Source: Candidatus Methanoperedens sp. (GTDB lineage: Archaea; Halobacteriota; Methanosarcinia; Methanosarcinales; Methanoperedenaceae). Taken from it: 6,585 nucleotides of DNA. Of this stretch, positions 1 to 5,769 are shown piece by piece. The position numbers and the translations under genes were made by a program. The stretch lies in assembly GCA_023249275.1 (NCBI GenBank), contig JAHFCV010000130.1, forward strand, positions 1-6,585, read 5' to 3'. The notes beneath the pieces are model-generated. The model was given only the letters and a program-made list of their open reading frames with translations. It was not told the DNA's origin and ran no database searches. Each line of letters opens with the position of its first letter. Position 1 is the stretch's first letter.

Positions 1-231
1 GTGGGCTGTGGAAGCATGAAAGACAGCGCATGGTGGTGGGACCCTAAAATCTCAGGTTCGATAATGATGTGGGTTCTTTACAGCGCATACCTGCATGCCC
101 GTATTTACGTGGGGAAGGAAAAAATGTGGAACGCTACCGCATATCTTGGTATAATATGTTTTGCGTCTCTGGTATTCACGTATCTTCTCACCTATATTGT
201 TCCGGGGATTCATTCGGTGGTGCAGCCATGA
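1..231 (+). CDS. Cytochrome c assembly protein, WWD (CcmC/CcsA) family, C-terminal fragment
   Basis: This is the last 76 codons of a gene that begins before the window; the GTG at position 1 is probably internal. The fragment shows the haem-handling signature: a tryptophan-rich loop ending Trp11-Trp12-Trp13-Asp14-Pro-Lys, followed by a transmembrane helix (about 19-35) ending in Leu-His-Ala-Arg, then a last helix (about 47-69) and a terminal Gly-Ile-His71-Ser. In the PF01578 family (CcmC, CcmF, CcsA/ResC) the WWD loop holds haem on the outer face of the membrane, and flanking histidines serve as axial ligands during delivery to apocytochrome c. The short tail after the WWD loop fits CcmC or CcsA better than the much longer CcmF; the fragment cannot separate those two. 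The stop overlaps the next start as ATGA, so the pair is probably co-translated. A cytochrome c assembly role agrees with the tetrahaem cytochrome gene farther along. Confidence 0.82.
   Translation: MGCGSMKDSAWWWDPKISGSIMMWVLYSAYLHARIYVGKEKMWNATAYLGIICFASLVFTYLLTYIVPGIHSVVQP
216..220 (+). promoter_or_regulatory. Ribosome binding site GGTGG for the 228 start
   Basis: GGTGG lies seven bases before the ATG at 228 and inside the end of the preceding gene. It matches the archaeal anti-Shine-Dalgarno consensus GGTGA at four of five bases. Together with the ATGA overlap it favours 228 as the true start over the in-frame upstream codon at 69, which would put 53 extra residues over the haem-handling gene. 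Confidence 0.5.
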
Positions 232-833
232 GATTCCACATGCAAAAATACGATTATTACCTCATCCTCCTGACAACTTTTATTCTTTTTGCGATAGGGC
301 TGGTGTGCGTTTACGGCATTACATACTACAATTACCTTGCAGCCAATCCACAGTGGACAAGGACAATCCAGTATAGCCGGTACATAGACGACATGAATTC
401 GTACCTTTATCCCTTCCTCGTGCTGCTTCTTATTTCTCTTGGCTTATGCATCCCAAAAAGGCTTTTTGAACAGGATGCTTTGATAAAATTCAGTGTTCTT
501 GTACTGGGAGTAACTATTATCCTTACTTTTTTATCGGGAATCGAGACAGGACTGGGTTTTATCCTTGCGGTTATGGTAGGGGTACAGAGTCTCGTCCTGG
601 TGCTGACGTTTAAAAAAAGCAAAGCAATCAGGTTTGAAAAAGAAGGATATATAGGAAAACTGGGCTCGTCGTCGCTGCACCTGGGCGTTGCCCTGCTGAT
701 TTTTAATTTTGTGACCCTGCGAGAAAGCTCGTTTCACATCCTGATATTCTGGATCGGGACAATTTTAATCACAGCAGGGAATATTTTTTCTTTTTATCCT
801 GACAGGATAAACTCGCTATATCCTTCCCAATAA
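228..833 (+). CDS. Six-helix membrane protein coupled to a haem-handling gene; possible divergent CcmF-like partner
   Basis: A 201-residue integral membrane protein with about six hydrophobic segments (roughly 11-33, 58-75, 86-103, 108-127, 148-163 and 168-188). It overlaps the WWD-family gene by ATGA and has its own GGTGG site, so it is probably made with that protein and may be its membrane partner. I do not recognise the family with certainty. One segment, Gly-Ser-Ser-Ser-Leu-His151-Leu-Gly-Val-Ala-Leu, resembles the His-Leu-Gly-Val-Ala stretch in the C-terminal part of CcmF, where a membrane histidine helps bind haem. Archaeal CcmF is known to occur as separate pieces, so a split or reduced CcmF-like subunit is possible, but this rests on one short motif and on position. 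There are no CxxCH or WWD motifs. The start at 228 was chosen over the in-frame 69 because of the overlap and the ribosome site. A short T-run (835-840) follows the stop and could aid termination. Confidence 0.7.
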   Translation: MRFHMQKYDYYLILLTTFILFAIGLVCVYGITYYNYLAANPQWTRTIQYSRYIDDMNSYLYPFLVLLLISLGLCIPKRLFEQDALIKFSVLVLGVTIILTFLSGIETGLGFILAVMVGVQSLVLVLTFKKSKAIRFEKEGYIGKLGSSSLHLGVALLIFNFVTLRESSFHILIFWIGTILITAGNIFSFYPDRINSLYPSQ

Positions 834-870
834 TGTTTTTATTGTGAGCCATATAAAACAAATCATACAA

Positions 871-878
871 TATTTATA
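871..878 (+). promoter_or_regulatory. Archaeal TATA box before the phosphoglucose isomerase gene
   Basis: TATTTATA is centred about 27 bases before the ATG at 902, so initiation at the usual archaeal distance would start the message at or next to the start codon (leaderless). No good GGTGA-like site precedes the ATG, in agreement with this. A second AT-rich box (ATATAAAA, 851-858) could give a leader of about 20 bases instead. This is inferred from spacing only. Confidence 0.45.
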
Positions 879-901
879 GACATATACACAATTAGGGTTT
901 G

Positions 902-1636
902 ATGGAGACTATTCTGGAATTCGGGACAACGAGGGTTAAGCCCACTGTTCGGATGCTTTTTGATATGAAAGATGTCATTTATGACAGGAAATGGCTTGCC
1001 GGAGCAAATAATATCGAATTATATTATATGTATCGTGAACTCTCACTCAGTAAAAATGATGCGCTCGTCATGAAAGAACATGGGCTGAGATACGATATCA
1101 CCGTCATCCCGCCGCGTATGATGGGATGCGAATTCGTGAAAACTGCAGGGCATTACCATCCTTTTGTTCCGGGCACGACTACCACTTTTCCTGAGATATA
1201 TGAAGTCCTGAATGGCGAAGCGCATTATCTTATGCAAAAACCCGAAGGCAATAAAATAAAAGATGTTATACTGGTAAAGGCGAGCGAGGGGGATAAAGTG
1301 ATAATTCCGCCAGGCTACGGTCACCTTACCATCAATACTTCCAACAGGGTGCTTAAAATGGCTAACTGGGTAGCGCGTGACTTTGAGTCTGAATATACGC
1401 CTATAAAGGAAAAGGGCGGAGGCTCGTATTTCATCCTGGAAAACGGGATTGTGAAAAATCCACGATATGAAAGCCTTCCGGAAATCCGGTTACTCAAGCC
1501 ATCTAATTTTAAGGAATTAGGATTGGAAAAAAGAAAGGAGATGTACGGGCTTGTGCGGGACATCAAGAAACTTGAGTTCCTCACAAAACCGCAGGAATAT
1601 GGGTGGATATTTGAAAAGATAGCGGACAAAATGTGA
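902..1636 (+). CDS. pgi: Cupin-type (archaeal) glucose-6-phosphate isomerase
   Basis: A 244-residue protein of the archaeal GPI family (PF06560), a metal-dependent cupin that interconverts glucose 6-phosphate and fructose 6-phosphate in the cytoplasm and is unrelated to bacterial Pgi. The signature is plain: Thr-Ala-Gly-His84-Tyr-His86, then Pro-Glu98-Ile-Tyr-Glu-Val-Leu-Asn-Gly, then a Pro-Pro-Gly-Tyr-Gly-His141 turn. These give the His-His-Glu-His metal site known from Pyrococcus furiosus PGI. Tyr-Leu-Met-Gln-Lys-Pro-Glu-Gly after the Glu also follows that family. The protein is about 55 residues longer than the roughly 190-residue Pyrococcus enzyme; the excess (about 190-244) is a charged, helical-looking C-terminal tail. 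ATG 902 is preferred over the TTG just before it because the TATA spacing points to a leaderless message starting there. It is convergent with the next gene with only 15 bases between the stops. No pathway partner gene lies alongside. Confidence 0.93.
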   Translation: METILEFGTTRVKPTVRMLFDMKDVIYDRKWLAGANNIELYYMYRELSLSKNDALVMKEHGLRYDITVIPPRMMGCEFVKTAGHYHPFVPGTTTTFPEIYEVLNGEAHYLMQKPEGNKIKDVILVKASEGDKVIIPPGYGHLTINTSNRVLKMANWVARDFESEYTPIKEKGGGSYFILENGIVKNPRYESLPEIRLLKPSNFKELGLEKRKEMYGLVRDIKKLEFLTKPQEYGWIFEKIADKM

Positions 1637-1651
1637 TATGCTTTTAAACCT

Positions 1652-3763
1652 TCATTTGTCTTTCCTGACCGCTTTTCTTATCACAATATAAATTATCGAA
1701 ACAATTACGAACCACCAGATACTGAATGCCAGTTCCCTGCTGGATGCAGGAAGAGCCAGGAACAATCCCGCAGATAAGAAATGTAACATGTCAATAATAT
1801 TTGATCCAAAACTCCCAGCAGGCGTTTCAAACTTAAATGAAATAGTATGTGCCGAGAATCTTGGAACTGAAACAAGAACCATGGCGCCGCTTCTGCCCAT
1901 CGCAAGCAAGTATTCGGCATTGCCAAAATCATTGGTTACATCCATAATATCCTGATAGCCGCTTGCGGGTGATATCTCCATGCCGTCATATCTCATTGTT
2001 AAATTTTTATTTAATAAATTGTTATAAAATTTACCGCTCATCCCCACAGCCAGAACTGTTCCTTCAGGAGAGGCGGAACTCACATTCAGTTCCATTATAT
2101 CAACGTCAGGAAACCCGGCAGAAATTGTCAGATTCCCATAGTTAACTACATCGTAGGAGCCTACAGAATCAACAAAAAATTCTGCACCTATAACACCATC
2201 GGAAATCCCCTGTGATATCAGACGATTAAATATGCCCCCATCAGTCAAATCCATGCTTGGAAGCTGCCTGAATACCAATAGAGAATTGTTGATATTTGAC
2301 ACAAGTTTATTTTCATTGATTGTGAAATCCGCTGACCCCCCTGTATTATTGACCCTGAAGAGATACGCCTCCTTGTTGTCTTTCTGGAACCTGTAGCCGT
2401 TATTAATCTCAGTGACATTTACATTATTTGCAAGTTCGAATGTGACTTCAGGCCATGATCCCCAGCTTTCATTAAAATAAAATGGCGTCACATTTCCGGT
2501 CTGTTTTCTTTCTAAGGTGACGTTCTTTTCGCGGGAAACATTAATTTTCAGTCTTTCTCTTGGTTTGTTCATCAGATAGTCCCTGACTTTACCAAAGATG
2601 TCTTCGAACTGCCTGATGTCTATTAACATGATACCCATTCTGTTATCATGAATCTCGACTTCAACATAATGCACCTCACCGAATTTTCCTTCCTGCTGAT
2701 ATCTGGCAATCGGGCCGGAAACACTTGAATTCTCAGCCGTGAAACCTTTAATAGTAATTTTGTTAAACCAGAGGGTTGTGGACAGAGAGTCGTTAATAGA
2801 GTAACCTATAAAAACGGAAGCATTTCTATCAAAAAGATAGCTCACATATTTACCTGAGACCGCATCATTATTTCCTTCGAACTTTCCGGGCTGACTGAAG
2901 TTCAGACTAAGATTTAAGAAGTCTTCAAATGGGAAATCCATACTGAAATTTGCCCCGACACGGACATTTATTGTTTTTTCGGCTTTATTGCCTGCCATAT
3001 CCATGCTTTCTATACGGAAGGGATTGTTCACGCCGGACAGAAGTGCTGCAATGCTCCATGTACCGTTATCATTCCCGATATTTATCCCGTTTACTGTAAT
3101 ATTTGCGCCTGGCTCTGCCATTCCCGTAATTTCTATATATCTTGTACTGATAGTTTCATTAACCGCAGGTTTTAGTAGTTCAATAACAGGCGGTGTCAAA
3201 TCAACGGTAAGATTTACACTTGTTTTACCTGTATTCCCGGCTCTGTCAAATGCCTGGACTTCGATTAAAGCGCCTCCCTCTGTGAGATTAAATAGAGTAT
3301 AATTTTTACTTGTTGTATCCCATACTGAATTGTTTAAACGGATTCTGTATCTATCTATATCGCTGGCATTGGACGCGTAACTGAGATTCAAAGTAGTCGA
3401 ATTGATATACGTCCCCTGAGGCGATGTGATGAATATATCAGGGCTTATCGTATCGAGGGTTATGTTCACAACAGCTCTTGAAATATTTCCGTTCTTTCGG
3501 GCTTCGGCTGTTATCTGGTTTAGACCTTCGGTAAGTGTAACATTTTCTAAAAAAATGCCGTTATTGTTCGTGGCAGGCTTTCCGTTTATGCTAAGTGTTG
3601 CACCGGCATCGGCTTCACCTGTAATTGTTATTAGAGAGCCGTTTGTAAAATAATAATCCTGGGGCGAATGTATTGTTATTTGTGGTTCTTCAATAACAGC
3701 GGATGCTGGAACCGAACAAAAAACCAGTATTACAATATAAAGTATTTTCTTATATTTATTCAT
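1652..3763 (-). CDS. Large Ig-like-domain surface protein with signal peptide and C-terminal membrane anchor
   Basis: A 703-residue exported protein. Residues 1-22 form a signal peptide (Lys-rich start, hydrophobic core, Ala-Ser-Ala cleavage site). Three Ig-like beta-sandwich repeats follow (about 27-104, 105-188, 189-270), each opening with Pro-x-Ile and a Ser/Lys-Pro-x strand; repeats 1 and 3 share Thr-Gly-x-Ala-x-x-Gly-Ala plus an Asn-Gly turn, as in Big/glucodextranase-B-like domains. Residues 270-650 are beta-rich and not recognised. Two hydrophobic stretches (655-671, 678-695) end in a basic tail, Arg-Lys-Ala-Val-Arg-Lys-Asp-Lys, so the body is outside and the tail is cytoplasmic. There are about thirty N-X-S/T sequons and no cysteine after the signal peptide, so it carries no c-type haem. 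Its ATG overlaps the cytochrome stop (ATGA) and has no clear ribosome site of its own, implying translational coupling. A structural, adhesive or cytochrome-holding role in the envelope is inferred, not shown. Confidence 0.85.
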   Translation of the reverse strand: MNKYKKILYIVILVFCSVPASAVIEEPQITIHSPQDYYFTNGSLITITGEADAGATLSINGKPATNNNGIFLENVTLTEGLNQITAEARKNGNISRAVVNITLDTISPDIFITSPQGTYINSTTLNLSYASNASDIDRYRIRLNNSVWDTTSKNYTLFNLTEGGALIEVQAFDRAGNTGKTSVNLTVDLTPPVIELLKPAVNETISTRYIEITGMAEPGANITVNGINIGNDNGTWSIAALLSGVNNPFRIESMDMAGNKAEKTINVRVGANFSMDFPFEDFLNLSLNFSQPGKFEGNNDAVSGKYVSYLFDRNASVFIGYSINDSLSTTLWFNKITIKGFTAENSSVSGPIARYQQEGKFGEVHYVEVEIHDNRMGIMLIDIRQFEDIFGKVRDYLMNKPRERLKINVSREKNVTLERKQTGNVTPFYFNESWGSWPEVTFELANNVNVTEINNGYRFQKDNKEAYLFRVNNTGGSADFTINENKLVSNINNSLLVFRQLPSMDLTDGGIFNRLISQGISDGVIGAEFFVDSVGSYDVVNYGNLTISAGFPDVDIMELNVSSASPEGTVLAVGMSGKFYNNLLNKNLTMRYDGMEISPASGYQDIMDVTNDFGNAEYLLAMGRSGAMVLVSVPRFSAHTISFKFETPAGSFGSNIIDMLHFLSAGLFLALPASSRELAFSIWWFVIVSIIYIVIRKAVRKDK

Positions 3764-4302
3764 GTTTTATTTGATTCGCGGGTATAATTCGTATAATTGG
3801 TTGTGACATTTTCTCCGAATAATGAATAATTTATCTCCCATCTCCCGTTAATGGCTGAGACTGTCATATTCGTGCCATTAGCCCTGTGCCATTCTATTTC
3901 GAGTTCGATATGAGTATGGCAGGCTACACACATCTCATTACTGCCTGTGAAAATATTTGAAGCGTTGCTTGCATTGGAGAAATTATTATGTGCATCATTA
4001 TTAAATTGGCTTGCATTTTGCGCTATGTGACAATAAATACATGCAAACGTTGTTGCGTTATGCGAATATAAATCCGGCGCAAAATCCGTGATGTTGTGGC
4101 AGTTTGTGCATTTTATTGTTTTATGCACACCGGTGCGCGAGAATTCGTCATGCTCCATTATGTGGCATGCATCGCACCTGGTATAATCATCTGAAGTATT
4201 AATTGCACCTGTATACAATGGTGAAAAAAATTCTATTGCAACTATAGCAAAGCTAATTGAAATCAGTATTAAGAGCTTGCGGCTGTTTCCTGTCCACATC
4301 AT
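3760..4302 (-). CDS. Membrane-anchored tetrahaem c-type cytochrome, NapC/NirT-like
   Basis: A 180-residue protein with an N-terminal membrane segment (about 10-31) and four CxxCH haem sites: Cys43-His47, Cys65-His69, Cys88-His92 and Cys125-His129. Other histidines (51, 60, 81, 105, 131, 139) could be distal ligands. The first half, CxxCH-x-Met followed by Gly-Val-His60 and a second CxxCH, resembles NapC/NirT/NrfH quinol-oxidising cytochromes, as do the length, single anchor and haem count. A role moving electrons from the membrane pool to an external acceptor is therefore plausible. The exported part has about thirteen N-X-S/T sequons, including two consecutive Asn-Ala-Ser, suggesting heavy glycosylation outside the cell. 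A TTG at 4362 would add 20 residues, but the likely transcription start lies just inside it, so the Met-Met pair at 4302/4299 is preferred; neither has a clear ribosome site. The stop overlaps the start of the Ig-like surface gene by four bases. Confidence 0.9.
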   Translation of the reverse strand: MMWTGNSRKLLILISISFAIVAIEFFSPLYTGAINTSDDYTRCDACHIMEHDEFSRTGVHKTIKCTNCHNITDFAPDLYSHNATTFACIYCHIAQNASQFNNDAHNNFSNASNASNIFTGSNEMCVACHTHIELEIEWHRANGTNMTVSAINGRWEINYSLFGENVTTNYTNYTRESNKT

Positions 4303-4375
4303 AGTTATGTAAGAAAGTGATTCTACTAAAATCTTCCTGCCTTCGGGACTACACAAACACAATTCAAAACAGCAA

Positions 4376-4386
4376 TATTTTTAAAT
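4376..4386. promoter_or_regulatory. Shared AT-rich TATA element between divergent genes
   Basis: TATTTTTAAAT in the 105-base gap between the two preferred start codons reads as a TATA box both ways (TTTTTAAA on plus, TTTAAAAA on minus). On plus its centre is about 27 bases before ATG 4408, predicting a leaderless message for the Cas4-like gene. On minus the predicted start is near 4355, giving the cytochrome gene a leader of about 53 bases. The gap has no other convincing box. The positions fit, but no start site has been measured. Confidence 0.45.
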
Positions 4387-4407
4387 GTTTGCGGTATTGT
4401 ACAGCCT

Positions 4408-5166
4408 ATGATAAGGGTCTCGGACATTACAGTGTTTCTTAAATGCCCCAGGATGTGCTATTTCACAAATAACGGGCATAATCTGGTAAAAGATATTACC
4501 CCTGCCTACATAGAGCGCCTGATATTGAAAGAACTGGCTTTATCGTACGGGTCTGCTTTTGGCACTGAAGATGCAGTTTCATTCCTGGACGAAGAGCTTA
4601 ACCGGCTTTCTACAGAGATTCGTGTAATCTATCGCAATGAATTGTCTGGGATTGATGAAGATACACTGGCAAATTCCGTGGCTGCTGTTCGTTCCTGCCT
4701 TGGGGATATATGTTCAAATCTTTCTTCTAATGGCGATTTTTACGCTAATGAACTTGTCCAGGATGAACCGGTTGTGTGCTCCGAAAAATTCGGATTGAGC
4801 GGCAGCCCGGACAGGTTGATAAAAATAAATGACGCGTTTGTCCCTTCAATAATTAAAGCCGGCAACATGCCGCAAAACGGCATCTGGCAGGGCGACAGGA
4901 TTCAGTTGACAGCTTATTCCATACTGGTTGAGGAAAAGTATAATTCCGTTGTCGAGCGCGGGTTTGTGGAGTATGCGCGCTGGGGCAAGGTGAGAGCGGT
5001 GGTAATAAAGCGGCATGAGCGCAGGAAAGTCCTCCAGATAAGGGATAAGATTAAGAAGATTCAGGGCGGTTTCATGCCTGAGAAGCCGAAGGATGCGCCG
5101 TGCGAGTACTGCGGGTTTACGGGAATGTGCGATGTGAAATCGACACTGGCGAGCAGGTTTTTTTAG
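4408..5166 (+). CDS. Cas4/RecB-like Fe-S protein with altered nuclease site
   Basis: A 252-residue member of the Cas4/Dna2-type PD-(D/E)XK group. Family marks: Lys-Cys13-Pro-Arg-x-Cys-Tyr-Phe near the N-terminus and Cys232-x2-Cys235-x5-Cys241 near the C-terminus, the one-plus-three pattern that holds the [4Fe-4S] cluster; Gly-Ser-Pro-Asp135 (motif II); Pro-Ser-Ile148-Ile-Lys150-Ala-Gly (motif III); and Gln166-x3-Tyr170. In active members motif III is Glu-x-Lys, so the catalytic Glu is replaced by Ile148 (codon ATA at 4849-4851), while Asp135 and Lys150 remain. Nuclease activity is therefore doubtful unless another acidic residue substitutes; DNA binding could persist. No cas1, cas2 or repeat array lies in the window, so this appears to be a stand-alone copy whose role I cannot name. 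The probable TATA box at 4376-4386 makes the message leaderless. The last codons sit in a run of seven T (5158-5164) that may serve as terminator; an integron-like cassette begins about 20 bases after the stop. Confidence 0.8.
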   Translation: MIRVSDITVFLKCPRMCYFTNNGHNLVKDITPAYIERLILKELALSYGSAFGTEDAVSFLDEELNRLSTEIRVIYRNELSGIDEDTLANSVAAVRSCLGDICSNLSSNGDFYANELVQDEPVVCSEKFGLSGSPDRLIKINDAFVPSIIKAGNMPQNGIWQGDRIQLTAYSILVEEKYNSVVERGFVEYARWGKVRAVVIKRHERRKVLQIRDKIKKIQGGFMPEKPKDAPCEYCGFTGMCDVKSTLASRFF

Positions 5167-5179
5167 AGATGGGGACTTC

Positions 5180-5301
5180 AGCTAACGTTCCGGCATAAGC
5201 GATGTTTGCTGGCGGTATAATATGCCGAAGGCTCACCACCAGCAAATATGGGCGAAGTGACGAGATACAAGGAGCGGAGAGCAGCTTATGCCGTGTTAGG
5301 C
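5180..5301 (-). repeat. attC-like recombination site (122 bp imperfect palindrome)
   Basis: On the minus strand the site opens with GCCTAAC (5301-5295), a perfect RYYYAAC R'' box, and closes with GTTAGCT (5186-5180), which fits G/TTRRRY at six of seven positions. Between them lie perfect 10-bp arms (plus CGGCATAAGC at 5191-5200 and GCTTATGCCG at 5284-5293), separated from the outer boxes by unequal spacers (GTTC on one side, T on the other). The central part can form further hairpins: TTTGCTGG (5205-5212) with CCAGCAAA (5239-5246), enclosing CGGTAT/ATGCCG (5213-5227). Outer boxes, inner arms, asymmetry and a variable centre are how integron integrases recognise folded attC. The 10-bp arm shows no extrahelical base inside it, a departure from the classic form. 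Confidence 0.68.
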
Positions 5302-5769
5302 GATGGGCAGCCTTTATCGGAAGAAGTTCCCGCCGCAATCAAGTTTTTGAATGTCCACCTATCACTTAACGGTGATTCTGCTAATTTTTTCCACTCTCTC
5401 GCAAACTGCTTCCATTCCTTTGTTTGAACAAGCGCATTAAAAAGTGGTAGTGGCAAATGTGCCTTTAGGTCATTTATGTCATAGCAAAGAATTTGAAATC
5501 CATAATCCTCACGTTTTGGATTGATATGATCTACTGCCGCATAGAGAGGGTGACAACCGAGGCCACCCTTTTGAGGCGTGCCATTTTTTGTATCAAATAA
5601 TAGTGGGGCTCCAGTAAGGGCGCATTTGCCACCTTGCTTTTGAATTAAGTCTATCCAAAATTCTGCGGTTTGCTTGTATTTGCGGCGGGCACTTTTAACC
5701 CATCGTTTATGCTCTTCTGATATTTGAAAAGTAGTGACCATAGATAAATGTTAGCGGCATTTCGCCTAA
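5186..5769 (-). mobile_element. Integron-type gene cassette carrying one HNH-nuclease gene
   Basis: Read on the minus strand, this 584-bp unit has the layout of an integron cassette. It starts with TTAGGC just after a G (core G/TTRRRY, 5770-5764), has a short lead of 28 bases to an ATG, one gene filling most of its length, and an attC-like folded site at the end. The boundary cores share GTTAG, so the unit is flanked by direct repeats (plus CTAAC at 5182-5186 and 5766-5770). The 5' terminal bases GTTAGGCGA are exactly complementary over nine bases to the box at the start of the attC-like site (plus 5295-5303), the self-match expected because both belong to one attC in the excised circle. No integrase gene or second cassette is visible. 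A transposon is less likely: there is no transposase and no outer terminal repeat. Confidence 0.72.
5286..5741 (-). CDS. HNH-type endonuclease-like protein (cassette gene)
   Basis: A 151-residue protein with an HNH-like core. Gly-Gly-Lys-Cys40-x2-Thr-Gly opens the fold, Val-Asp71-His72-Ile-Asn-Pro gives the conserved Asp-His of the first strand, and Ile-Leu-Cys86-Tyr-Asp-Ile-Asn90-x-Leu-Lys, followed by Leu-Pro-x4-Phe, matches the second half of HNH proteins ending in 'N-x2-K' rather than 'H-x2-K'. The position that often holds the middle Asn is Tyr-Gly81-Phe, so the site is a variant. The zinc-type second CxxC is absent, leaving metal and DNA-cleavage activity likely but unproven. The N-terminus is basic and probably helical. 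The last residues, Ser-Pro-Asn-Thr-Ala, and the TAA stop are encoded inside the attC-like site, as in many integron cassettes. There is no clear ribosome site before ATG 5741. A GATATAC box at 5800-5794, outside the cassette, could supply a promoter. Cargo of this kind may be defence-related, phage-derived or simply selfish. Confidence 0.7.
   Translation of the reverse strand: MVTTFQISEEHKRWVKSARRKYKQTAEFWIDLIQKQGGKCALTGAPLLFDTKNGTPQKGGLGCHPLYAAVDHINPKREDYGFQILCYDINDLKAHLPLPLFNALVQTKEWKQFAREWKKLAESPLSDRWTFKNLIAAGTSSDKGCPSPNTA

Noticed and set aside
69..227. In-frame 53-residue upstream extension of the six-helix membrane protein
   Set aside because: It overlaps the clearly coding WWD-family gene, and the ATGA overlap plus GGTGG site mark 228 as the start.
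1321..1629. 102-codon antisense frame within the isomerase gene
   Set aside because: It is a shadow of a well-supported conserved gene, with no independent start signals or recognisable domain.
2988..3302. 104-codon plus-strand frame opposite the Ig-like gene
   Set aside because: It lies antisense to well-formed Ig-like repeats and its hydrophobic look arises from the complementary codons.
4303..4362. TTG start adding 20 residues to the tetrahaem cytochrome
   Set aside because: The predicted transcription start lies near 4355, inside this extension, and the Met-Met pair directly precedes a normal signal-anchor.
4408..5166. CRISPR-Cas locus around the Cas4-like gene
   Set aside because: No regularly spaced repeats and no cas1, cas2 or effector gene are visible; Cas4-like proteins commonly occur alone.
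5205..5246. Hairpin as an intrinsic terminator
   Set aside because: No T-run follows on either strand and archaeal termination does not normally depend on hairpins; it is better explained as the centre of the attC-like site.
5117..5338. 73-codon minus-strand open frame
   Set aside because: It crosses the Cas4-like gene end, the attC-like site and the HNH gene end, and shows no domain; a chance frame.
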